Source: Opitutaceae bacterium (GTDB lineage Bacteria; Verrucomicrobiota; Verrucomicrobiia; Opitutales; Opitutaceae). Taken from it: a stretch of 64,000 nucleotides of DNA. The DNA lies in the NCBI GenBank assembly GCA_024233285.1, contig JACKPU010000004.1:62001-126000 (forward strand), given 5' to 3'. A model generated the notes under the pieces. That model worked only from the letters and a program-made list of their open reading frames with translations. It searched no databases and was not told the origin of the DNA. Shown here piece after piece: positions 27,249 to 34,521 of this stretch. The translations under genes and the position numbers were made by a program. Every line of letters starts with the position of its first letter. Within the stretch, counting starts at the first letter, position 1.

Positions 27249-27437
27249 GACCGATGATCAATGGCCCGGGCGGAAAAATGTGCGAGCGCTTTCGGAATGG
27301 ACGTGGTGCCTTCTGGCTCCGACGACGTGATTGAGGGCTGAAGGAGGATCGGGTTATTCCGTTTGTCGGTGGCTCGAGTTGCAGTTCGTCAGAAACATTG
27401 AACTACAAACTACAAAGCCCGCCCCCTTTCTTAACCT

Positions 27438-27650
27438 TCAACGGACTAATTTCCGCCAACGCGTAAAATAGAGCACAACTGCTGGCACGGGCAGGAGTGC
27501 CACCGCAAACGCAACACCGATAATCTGACCGAACCCTTTCGGGGCGACGGCATACATGCCAACTGCGATTACAGCGATGATTGCAGCATAGGCGATAAAC
27601 GTCCCGATCTCATGGAGCGAAACGGCAACTTTGGGTTCTTCTGATTTCAT
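27438..27650 (-). CDS. Hypothetical small membrane protein
   Basis: A 70-residue protein with two hydrophobic segments (TFIAYAAIIAVIAVGMYAV and IIGVAFAVALLPVPAVVLYF) and a short basic tail (RWRKLVR). No family is recognised. It lies in the accessory patch, 36 bp downstream of the orphan gene at 27687, same strand. Confidence 0.5.
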   Translation of the reverse strand: MKSEEPKVAVSLHEIGTFIAYAAIIAVIAVGMYAVAPKGFGQIIGVAFAVALLPVPAVVLYFTRWRKLVR

Positions 27651-27686
27651 GGGGTAGCTTTCTTGGAGCTGATTGTTGGCGAACGA

Positions 27687-28133
27687 TCATGATGAGCCAT
27701 GCGGGCCCTTGGCCCGCATTGGCTCTGGTGACTGGTTTGGCTCTCTCTTCTGTTCGAATATCTGCCATCCGCGCTTCTGCCAGAGCTGCTTGGCTTCAAA
27801 CAGGGCAGGGTGCTCGTGATCCGAGATTACGTGAATGTCAGCTTCGTGACAGTATAGCCGCTCATATCCGCTCCCGGGAATTGAGATGAAAAAATCATCA
27901 TGCCCTATTCTTCCGATTTTCTTCTCTTCGACTTCCCGAACGCGAATGCGTGCTTCCGATGGGGTGAGATGCTCAATCTGCCACTGTCCGGGATATACGT
28001 CGTTCCCCCATGCGAAGCCAAAGGAAATGTCCACCAACGGAACCCCGGTAGCGACTAGACTCTCGATATAGGCTTCGAAATCCGCTCGGACGGCTTCTTC
28101 CCTAGCGGGCCTACCTATCACTTCGAAGATCAT
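27687..28133 (-). CDS. Hypothetical orphan protein with hairpin-encoded C-terminal tail
   Basis: About 148 residues from ATG 28133 (a GTG at 28160 would add nine). It is soluble and acidic, with no signal peptide. Segments such as FAWGNDVYPGQWQIEHL and RIGHDDFFISIPGSGYERL do not match a family I know. The last residues, NQSPEPMRAKGPHGSS, are encoded by a hairpin-forming stretch (27694-27725) and look like an appended repeat element rather than part of the fold. Base composition is lower in GC than the pectin genes. Confidence 0.5.
   Translation of the reverse strand: MIFEVIGRPAREEAVRADFEAYIESLVATGVPLVDISFGFAWGNDVYPGQWQIEHLTPSEARIRVREVEEKKIGRIGHDDFFISIPGSGYERLYCHEADIHVISDHEHPALFEAKQLWQKRGWQIFEQKREPNQSPEPMRAKGPHGSS
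27694..27725. repeat. Hairpin overlapping the 3' end of the orphan gene
   Basis: GAGCCATGCGGGCC - CTT - GGCCCGCATTGGCTC is a 14-bp stem with one bulged base. It encodes the tail of the orphan protein. No T-run follows on either strand. Confidence 0.5.
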
Positions 28134-28160
28134 GTGCGGTTGCCCAACAGTGTTATTCAC

Positions 28161-28318
28161 CCATGTTTAACATGGCGTTGCGAGAAGTGGGTCTCATGTG
28201 GGAATTAAATAGACCGGAAATTAAGGGTGCGTAAATGAGGATATTATGAAGTCGGGCGGCCGTGAACATGGCATTATGGGATAATGTCAATTTCCCCTAA
28301 CCCATGTTCCGAACATGG
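28161..28318. promoter_or_regulatory. Cluster of CCATGTT/AACATGG palindromes
   Basis: Five heptamer half-sites occur in about 160 bp: one 7-1-7 palindrome, one 7-3-7 palindrome and a single half-site facing the second. They lie upstream of the orphan gene at 28133, so they may be operators for it, or short mobile repeats. Confidence 0.4.
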
Positions 28319-28360
28319 CTTTTACGGAAACTGCACTCAGCAGTAGGAATTCATCAGAGA

Positions 28361-28506
28361 ACCACGAATGAACACGAATTTACACGAATCCAAGAGAACA
28401 ATAGGGATTGGTAACAAACACGGCATTGGCTCACTGGTCGGTAATTTATTTGAGAGATATTTCAGGGCTCAGATTTCATTCGTGTCCATTGGTGTCCATT
28501 CGTGGT
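28361..28506. repeat. Period-10 inverted-repeat element (ACACGAAT subtype)
   Basis: The left arm has ACCACGAATG, AACACGAATT and TACACGAATC (28361-28390). The right arm (28477-28506) is the inverse, with ACCACGAATG, GACACCAATG and GACACGAATG. About 86 bp separates the arms. It lies just after the LacI-type gene's stop. Confidence 0.8.
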
Positions 28507-28525
28507 TGATCCGGGCAAGTGCGTT

Positions 28526-29599
28526 TTAGCGGCGTTTGGCTTTGGTCGGCTTGGGCTTGGCGGCTTTGACCGGCTCGGGTTTGAGCACCGGCAGGGTCGG
28601 ACCCTCGACCAAGCGGATGGGCAGGGTGGTCAGAGACGGTTCGCGCGGGACGCCGAATTCGTTGTGCAGGAGCTGGCCGATGACGAGTTCGGTGGCGCGG
28701 GCGCCGAGGTGTTCGGCGGGGAATTCGAGCGCGGCGCAATCACCGGCGGTGCGCAGGCGGTTGAGGCAGACGAAGGCGTGGGTTTCGGGAATCCTGGCCC
28801 CGCAGGCGAGCATCCACTCCTTGGCGACGGGCAGGTGGCCGAGCACGACATCGGGCTGGTGCTCCTTGAACCACACTTCGAACTCCTGCTGCGTCACGGG
28901 ACTGCAGCGCAACGGCGGGACCTCAGTGATGTCGGGCAGGTATTTCTGCATCGCGAGGTAGGCGCCTTCCCAACGGAATTGCAGCCGCTCGTCGATGGGG
29001 ATTTCCATGAACAGGCCGGGTTTGCGATAACCGCGCGCGTGGAGTTCCTGCAACAGGCTCACCATCGACCGGTAGTGATCGGAACACACGCAGTGCAGCG
29101 GCGGATGCTCCATCAGATAGTCGGTGTAAACGGCGGTATAGCGGCTCCACGTGAGCTCGGTGAAATCGGGCGAACCGGCGGCGGGCAGAATCACGAGGCC
29201 CTGGATGCCGCGCGCGTGCAGGATGTCGTCGAGCCGCGACAGGCGCAGGTGATGGGGGCCGACTTCAAAGTCCTCGACCTTGAACCCCAGTTCGGCGGCG
29301 CGTTGGTGGATGCCGTGATGCACGGCCTCGCTGTAGCGCACGGCGAGCGCGTCGCGATCGGGCAGCACGATCTCAATCGAGGCGATGACGCCGCGGAATT
29401 GCTGCCCGCGCGAGCGGCGCAACTGCGACATGACCGCGCCGGTCAGGGGATTGTGGGTGTAGCCGGCGGCGGCGGCGGCTTCGCGCACGCGTTTCATCGT
29501 CTCGGCGTTGACACGGGGCGAACCGCGCAGCGCGTCGGATACGGTCGTGCGGGAAAGGCCGAGGGTCTTGGCCAGAGTCCGGAGCGTAGGGGAAGGCAT
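28526..29599 (-). CDS. LacI-family transcriptional regulator
   Basis: A 357-residue regulator from ATG 29599; 14 upstream in-frame residues are basic and unlikely. The N-terminal helix-turn-helix reads TLRTLAKTLGLSRTTVSDAL with the hinge-side GYTHNPLTGAVM. A periplasmic-binding-protein-like sensor domain follows. A Pro/Lys-rich tail (KAAKPKPTKAKRR) ends the protein. It is divergent from the PL26-like lyase gene, so it probably controls that gene and perhaps the pectin cluster, sensing a pectin-derived sugar. Confidence 0.9.
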   Translation of the reverse strand: MPSPTLRTLAKTLGLSRTTVSDALRGSPRVNAETMKRVREAAAAAGYTHNPLTGAVMSQLRRSRGQQFRGVIASIEIVLPDRDALAVRYSEAVHHGIHQRAAELGFKVEDFEVGPHHLRLSRLDDILHARGIQGLVILPAAGSPDFTELTWSRYTAVYTDYLMEHPPLHCVCSDHYRSMVSLLQELHARGYRKPGLFMEIPIDERLQFRWEGAYLAMQKYLPDITEVPPLRCSPVTQQEFEVWFKEHQPDVVLGHLPVAKEWMLACGARIPETHAFVCLNRLRTAGDCAALEFPAEHLGARATELVIGQLLHNEFGVPREPSLTTLPIRLVEGPTLPVLKPEPVKAAKPKPTKAKRR

Positions 29600-29973
29600 G
29601 GGGTTGGCTGAAACTGTTTCGCTGCCCCTCCGTCGTTTCAACGAAAATTCGACCAGTCAGAATTTGTTCTGAGCAGAGTTTTAACCACGAATAGACACGA
29701 ATTGACACGAATCACTTAGCGATTCTGCGCGAACTCTCTGATTCGTGTTTATTTGTGATTGATCGGCTCGCTGGCGCTCGCCGCTACGTGATGCATCCGA
29801 ATGAGGTGAAACAATCCGGTATTATCCGTGAAATCTGTGGTTAAAAATGAATTGGCGGGTTGGTTTTATCTATCGCCGGAGCTTACGCTAATCGTTGTTC
29901 GGACTGTCATGGTCTCGGTGGTTTGGACCTGATCCGCCGTGCCGCGCACTTTCCTCAAAACCCCCTCAACCCC
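29600..29973. other. Divergent promoter region, LacI-type regulator / PL26 lyase
   Basis: 374 bp without a gene. Near the regulator start are GAAACTGTTTC (29610-29620), an 11-bp palindrome, and TCGTTTCAACGA (29633-29644), an imperfect one; either could be a LacI-type operator. A period-10 repeat element sits in the middle, and AAATCTGTGGTTAA near 29831 resembles a stray repeat arm. Confidence 0.5.
29684..29760. repeat. Period-10 inverted-repeat element, third copy
   Basis: The left arm has ACCACGAATA, GACACGAATT and GACACGAATC (29684-29713). The right arm (about 29740-29760) retains two inverse units, AACACGAATC and ATCACAAATA. The right arm is shorter or decayed compared with the element at 28361. 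Confidence 0.7.
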
Positions 29974-32721
29974 ATGTCATCGCTTACCCGTCGGGACTTC
30001 GTTCGTCACACCACTTTGGCCGCTGCGGCGGCGCAGCTCTTGCCGAAAACCCGCGCCGAGGCGGCGGTGCGAGCGCCGGCCAAACTCACCTTGGCTCCCG
30101 GCGCGGCGCCGGTGCGCTGGCTCGACGGCGTCGCCCCGCGGGCGTTTGGCGGTGCGACGTGGGGCGTCTCCTGGCCGCAAGGACAGCACGCGGCCGGCAC
30201 GAGCTTCGGGCTGCAGGCGGCGGGCGGCGAAGCCGTGGCGGTGCAATCGTGGCCGTTGGCGACCTGGCCTGATGGTTCGCTCAAATGGACCGCGCACGCG
30301 GTGTCGGCGGATGTCGCGCTGGCCGAACACTACGCGATTGCGGCGGGCGCCCCCGCCAAGCCCGCGCGTCCGTTGACCGCGACGCAAACCGGCGAGGCCA
30401 TCGAAATCGATACGGGCGTGATCCGCGCCCGCGTGGCGAAATCGGGCGACGTGCTGGTGCCGGAACTCAGTCGCGGCGGCCGGGCGGTGGCGCGCAACGG
30501 GCGCTTGGTTTGCTTGCTCGAAGATCGCAGCGAGGCGGGCGTGACGCGCGAACAGGCTTTTGCCGGCGTGATCGATCAGGTCACCTTGGAGCAGGACGGA
30601 CCGGTGCGCGCGGTGGTCAAGATCGAAGGCCGGCATGCCGACGCCGCGCGTCAGTGGCTGCCGTTCACGTTGCGGCTGTATTTTTATGCCGGGGGCGACC
30701 GTGTGCGGGCGATGCACACGATCGTGTTCGATGGCGACGAGGACCGCGATTTCATCAAGGGGCTCGGGCTGCGTTTTGACGTGCCGCTCGAAGGCGAGTT
30801 GCACGACCGGCATGTGCGGTTTGCGGGGCAGGGCGACGGGCTGTTCGGCGAGGCCGTGCGCGGCATCACGGGCCTGCGCCGCGATCCGGGCCGGGCGATC
30901 CGCGAGGCGCAGGTGGCGGGCCGAGCGACGCCGCCGCTGGGCGAATGGGACGAACGCGTGGCGTCGCGCCTGCAATACATTCCGGCCTATGCCGATTGGA
31001 CGCTTACCCAGCCGAATGCGGATGGGTTTCAAATTCTGAAACGCACCCAGGCCGGTTACACGTGGCTGACGCCGGCGCAAGGTCAGCGGGCGGGCGGTTA
31101 CGGTTATCTCGGCACGCCGCAGGGCGGGCTCGGTTTCGGGCTGCGCAATTTCTGGCAGAGTTATCCCGCGCAGTTCGACATTCGCGGTGCGACGAGCGAG
31201 GTCGCGACGGTGACGATCTGGTTGTGGTCGCCCGAGGCGCCGGCGATGGACCTGCGTTCGTATCACGACGGGCTCGGTCAGGACACTTACGAAAAGCAAT
31301 ACAACGGCGGCCTCGAGATCACGTATGAGGATTACGAGCCCGGTTTCGACACGCCGATGGGCGTGGCCCGCACCAGCGAGATGTTTCTCGATGTTTGCGC
31401 GGCGACGCCGTCGCGCGAACACCTCGCCGCCTTGGCCGCGGCCACGCGCGAACCGGCCGTGCTGATGACTACACCGGAGCATTTGAGCGCCTCCGGGGTG
31501 TTTGGCGGCGCCGACATTTGGCGGCCGGAGAATCGCGCCACCGCGGCGCGGGCCAGGATCGAGGACAAGCTCGATTGGTATTTCAATTTCTACCACGACC
31601 AGCAGGAGCAGCGGCGCTGGTATGGGTTCTGGAATTACGGCGATGTCATGCACACCTACGACGACGACCGCCACGAATGGCGTTACGACGTGGGCGGGTT
31701 TGCTTGGGACAATTCCGAACTCTCGACCGACATCTGGCTGTGGCTGGCTTTTCTGCGCAGCGGCCGGGCGGATCTGTTTCGTTTCGCCGAGGCGATGACA
31801 CGACACACCGGCGAGGTGGACGTGCATCACGTCGGCCGGTTCGCACCGCTCGGTTCGCGGCACAACGTGCTGCACTGGGGCTGCAGCGCGAAACAGCTGC
31901 GCATCAGCACGGCGATCAATCGTCGCTATTATTATTACCTCACGGCCGACGAGCGCGTGGGCGATCTCATGCGCGCGCAGATCGAGGCCGCGCGCACGCT
32001 GCTCGACGTGCCACCGGGCCGCAAACTCGCCTCGGCCGCGATGGCGGGCGATCTCGATCGGGGCGAGTCGGTCGGCCGCCAACGCGTGGGCCTTGGCTTC
32101 GGCACCGATTGGGGTTCGCTCGCGGGCGCGTGGTTCACCGAATGGGAACGCACCGGCAACGCGTTGATGAAGACGCGCCTGCTCAACAGCATGAAGACGA
32201 TCGGCGGGCAACCGCACGGGTTCTTCAGCGCGGGCGTCACGATGGATCTCGACACCGGCGAGTTCTACATCGCGCCGAAGAATCAGGTGGGCATTTCGCA
32301 CCTCAACGCGGTCTTCGGCCTCGTGGAAATCTGCGCGGAGTTGATCCAGAATTTCGACGTGCCGGAATTCCGCCGGGCGTGGCTCGATTATTGCGAACTC
32401 TACAACGCCGATCCGGCGGTGCAGGAGGCGCGCATCGGCCGGGCCTTTCCCAATCCCAATCTGCGCCAAGGGCACTCACGGTTGACGGCATATGCCGCGG
32501 CCCAACTCGGCCGCAAGGATCTGGCCGCGCGGGCGTGGGACGAGTTCAAGGGCAGCGCCCGTTGGGAACGGATGGAACCGAAGCGCGTGACGGTGACCGG
32601 CCCCGACGTGTTGCGCCCGGTTGATGAGGCCCGCGGGGTTTCCACCAACGGCACCGCCCAATGGGGACTCGCGGCCATTCAATGTCTCGCCTTGGTCGGC
32701 GACGATTGGCCGGCGGAGTGA
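29974..32721 (+). CDS. PL26-like exo-rhamnogalacturonan lyase, Tat-exported
   Basis: A 915-residue enzyme from ATG 29974, which starts a twin-arginine signal (SSLTRRDFVRHTTLAAAAAQ). After it comes an N-terminal beta domain with GATWGVSWPQGQH and SWPLATWPDGSLKW, resembling the PcRGLX/YetA family (exo-rhamnogalacturonan lyase of Penicillium chrysogenum). A long alpha/alpha-barrel-like middle (QQEQRRWYGFWNYGDVMH) and a C-terminal part follow. It should cleave unsaturated disaccharides from rhamnogalacturonan-I ends in the periplasm. It is divergent from the LacI-type regulator. The family call is from memory. Confidence 0.78.
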   Translation: MSSLTRRDFVRHTTLAAAAAQLLPKTRAEAAVRAPAKLTLAPGAAPVRWLDGVAPRAFGGATWGVSWPQGQHAAGTSFGLQAAGGEAVAVQSWPLATWPDGSLKWTAHAVSADVALAEHYAIAAGAPAKPARPLTATQTGEAIEIDTGVIRARVAKSGDVLVPELSRGGRAVARNGRLVCLLEDRSEAGVTREQAFAGVIDQVTLEQDGPVRAVVKIEGRHADAARQWLPFTLRLYFYAGGDRVRAMHTIVFDGDEDRDFIKGLGLRFDVPLEGELHDRHVRFAGQGDGLFGEAVRGITGLRRDPGRAIREAQVAGRATPPLGEWDERVASRLQYIPAYADWTLTQPNADGFQILKRTQAGYTWLTPAQGQRAGGYGYLGTPQGGLGFGLRNFWQSYPAQFDIRGATSEVATVTIWLWSPEAPAMDLRSYHDGLGQDTYEKQYNGGLEITYEDYEPGFDTPMGVARTSEMFLDVCAATPSREHLAALAAATREPAVLMTTPEHLSASGVFGGADIWRPENRATAARARIEDKLDWYFNFYHDQQEQRRWYGFWNYGDVMHTYDDDRHEWRYDVGGFAWDNSELSTDIWLWLAFLRSGRADLFRFAEAMTRHTGEVDVHHVGRFAPLGSRHNVLHWGCSAKQLRISTAINRRYYYYLTADERVGDLMRAQIEAARTLLDVPPGRKLASAAMAGDLDRGESVGRQRVGLGFGTDWGSLAGAWFTEWERTGNALMKTRLLNSMKTIGGQPHGFFSAGVTMDLDTGEFYIAPKNQVGISHLNAVFGLVEICAELIQNFDVPEFRRAWLDYCELYNADPAVQEARIGRAFPNPNLRQGHSRLTAYAAAQLGRKDLAARAWDEFKGSARWERMEPKRVTVTGPDVLRPVDEARGVSTNGTAQWGLAAIQCLALVGDDWPAE

Positions 32722-32727
32722 AGGAAG

Positions 32728-32797
32728 TGTAGGGCGGGATCGCTGATCCCGCCTTTTGCGTTTGGTTGATTGGCGGGGTCAGCGACCTCGCCCTACA
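32728..32797. repeat. GTAG-headed REP-type inverted pair, second element
   Basis: Two 26-bp arms (32728-32753 and 32772-32797) are inverted copies with 3 mismatches. Each begins TGTAGGGCG and holds its own hairpin, GGCGGGATC - GCT - GATCCCGCC on the left. One A-T pair of the left hairpin is G-C on the right, a compensatory change. It lies directly after the PL26-like gene. Confidence 0.75.
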
Positions 32798-32805
32798 TTA
32801 CAGCC

Positions 32806-32834
32806 AAAAAAAGCCCGTCACACAGGTGACGGGC
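32806..32834 (-). terminator. Intrinsic terminator for the 78-residue membrane-protein gene
   Basis: On the minus strand, GCCCGTCAC - loop - GTGACGGGC is a perfect 9-bp stem followed by seven T residues. Confidence 0.85.
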
Positions 32835-32860
32835 GGGAAAGGGTGACCGGTGCGGTCCGC

Positions 32861-33097
32861 TTACTTTTTGGCGGCGCGCTGGGCGCGGAACACGACGCGG
32901 AACATTTGGATGGTGATCCAGAACGTGCCGCTCATGCAGGCGGAGGACAGGGCGGCCCACAGGGTGATCATTTGCGGATCTTCAGACGGCACGTGCGGCT
33001 TCAATACTCCGAACATGTAAACGAAGAAGCCGATGACCAGAATGGCATCGACCAAGATGCTGACGGGCGTGACGTATTTCTTTTCGGACTGGGCCAT
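32861..33097 (-). CDS. Small membrane protein, 78 residues
   Basis: From ATG 33097 the protein starts MAQSEKKYVTPVS and has two hydrophobic segments (ILVDAILVIGFFVYMFGVL and LWAALSSACMSGTFWITIQM), then a basic tail (RAQRAAKK). No family is recognised. It has its own terminator. It lies 67 bp downstream of the universal stress protein gene, same strand, so they may share a transcript. Confidence 0.65.
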   Translation of the reverse strand: MAQSEKKYVTPVSILVDAILVIGFFVYMFGVLKPHVPSEDPQMITLWAALSSACMSGTFWITIQMFRVVFRAQRAAKK

Positions 33098-33164
33098 AGA
33101 TGAAAGCGAAAGGAGACGGAGAACCGCGGTTTTGTCCACGGAAATCTCCGTCCCCTTTGGTGGT

Positions 33165-33620
33165 TTACTTACCTGCTTTCTTGGTGCTCGGAGGGGGCAC
33201 GACGACCACCGGGCACGTGGCCCGGCGAATGACGCCGGTGGCAGTGCTGCCGGCGAGAAGATCGTAAAGGGCTGAATGGCCGTGAGAACCGATCACAATG
33301 TAGGCCGCCTTGGTCTTGCGGGCCTGTTCGAGAATGCCGGCGACCGGGGCGCCGGTCGCTTGGGCGACCGTGGCTTTGATCCCGGCGGCCTCGACGCGCT
33401 TCACGCGCCGGGCGAGTTCCTTTTGCGAGGTCTTTTCGCTGATCGCGACGATTTCCTGAATGTTGGCCAGCACGGCGCCATATTCGCTGGTGATGACCGG
33501 AGGCTGCACGATGTGCAGCAGCACGACGCGACCATTGATGGCCTTGGCGAGGTTGATCGCGGATTTGACCACGACGTCGCTCACTTTGGAAAAATCAATC
33601 GGGGCAAGGATTGTTTTCAT
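33165..33620 (-). CDS. Universal stress protein (UspA family, ATP-binding type)
   Basis: A 151-residue single-domain Usp. KTILAPIDFSKVSD at the N-terminus and GSHGHSALYDLLAGS (residues 111-125) match the G2xG9xG(S/T) ATP-binding motif. Family members respond to starvation and stress, and dimerise. The C-terminal PPPSTKKAGK is a short basic tail. Confidence 0.92.
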   Translation of the reverse strand: MKTILAPIDFSKVSDVVVKSAINLAKAINGRVVLLHIVQPPVITSEYGAVLANIQEIVAISEKTSQKELARRVKRVEAAGIKATVAQATGAPVAGILEQARKTKAAYIVIGSHGHSALYDLLAGSTATGVIRRATCPVVVVPPPSTKKAGK

Positions 33621-33741
33621 AACGATCCCAGTCTAACACACGGGGGAAGCGGGGCTCCGCGGGGGTTGCCGGAGACTGCGCATTTATTGTTCAACGCCGG
33701 CAGGTTGGGCTCGCGCGGCGGGGCCCGGCACGACATCACTG

Positions 33742-34521
33742 ATGGCGATGACTCCCGAACAGATTTCCGTTAATCTCTACTCGCTGCGCGAGCGGCTCAA
33801 AACCCCGGCGGACTTCGCCGCATCCATCCGGCGGCTGGCTGAAATCGGTTTCAAAACCGTGCAGCTGAGCGGCGTGGCCAACGACCTGATGAGCGAGGCG
33901 GAGTTCGTCCGCGTGTGCGCGGATCACGGGATCACAATCACGGCGACCCATGAGCCGGCCGAAAAGCTGCTCAAGGACCCGCAATGGAGCATCGATCGCC
34001 TGGGCAAGCTTGGCGTCACGCAAACGGCCTACCCGTATCCGCAGAATGTTGATTTTGCGGATGAAGCCGCGGTGGCGCAATGGCTGGCGCGTTTGGAGGA
34101 AGTGAACGGGCTGCTGCGTGCCGCGGGCATCACGCTCGCATATCACAATCACCACATTGAGTTCGTGAAGGTCGGCGGCCAGACGGTGATGGAACGCATT
34201 TTCAATGAGACGACGCTCGCGGGCGAACCCGACACGTATTGGGTGCAGCTCGGCGGCGGCAGTCCGTTGGCATGGACGAAGCGCTTTGCGGCGGCGGGCC
34301 GCCTGCCGATGATTCATTTGAAGGACGTGCGCATCGCGCCCAACCGCGACACGCAATTCGCCGAGCTCGGGGCCGGCGTGCTCGACTTCGCGCCGATCAT
34401 CGCCGCGGCGGAGCAGGGTGGCTGCCAATCCTTCATCATCGAACAGGACACGACCTATGGCCGCGATGAATTCGAAGCCGTGGCCGAGAGCTTCGCCTAC
34501 TTGAAGAAGAATTTCACCTGA
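33742..34521 (+). CDS. Sugar phosphate isomerase/epimerase (AP endonuclease 2-type TIM barrel)
   Basis: A 259-residue cytoplasmic protein with a xylose-isomerase-like TIM barrel. ISVNLYSLRERLKTP begins the barrel. LAYHNHHIEF, HLKDVRIAPN and FIIEQDTTY carry the His, Asp and Glu residues typical of metal binding. It overlaps the 3' end of the convergent FAD oxidoreductase by 8 bp. The substrate is unknown; IolE-like and tagatose epimerase-like activities are found in this family. Confidence 0.85.
   Translation: MAMTPEQISVNLYSLRERLKTPADFAASIRRLAEIGFKTVQLSGVANDLMSEAEFVRVCADHGITITATHEPAEKLLKDPQWSIDRLGKLGVTQTAYPYPQNVDFADEAAVAQWLARLEEVNGLLRAAGITLAYHNHHIEFVKVGGQTVMERIFNETTLAGEPDTYWVQLGGGSPLAWTKRFAAAGRLPMIHLKDVRIAPNRDTQFAELGAGVLDFAPIIAAAEQGGCQSFIIEQDTTYGRDEFEAVAESFAYLKKNFT

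Larger units (their letters stand above)
28134..28525. other. 392-bp gap with palindromes and a repeat element
   Basis: No gene is seen. It contains CCATGTTTAACATGG (28161-28175), CCATGTTCCGAACATGG (28302-28318), a lone AACATGG (28265-28271), and the period-10 inverted element at 28361-28506. Confidence 0.6.

Noticed and set aside
25140..28180. Integron-like cassette array (GTTAGGC near 25155, GTTTAAC near 28165)
   Set aside because: Paired core sites with the right spacing are lacking, no integrase is seen, and gene orientation alone is weak evidence.
28361..28506. CRISPR-like array
   Set aside because: The units are 10 bp with no spacers between them and the arms are inverted, so it is a short repeat element.
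29977..32475. An 832-codon open frame antisense to the PL26-like lyase
   Set aside because: It has an arginine/alanine-rich shadow composition and no motifs.
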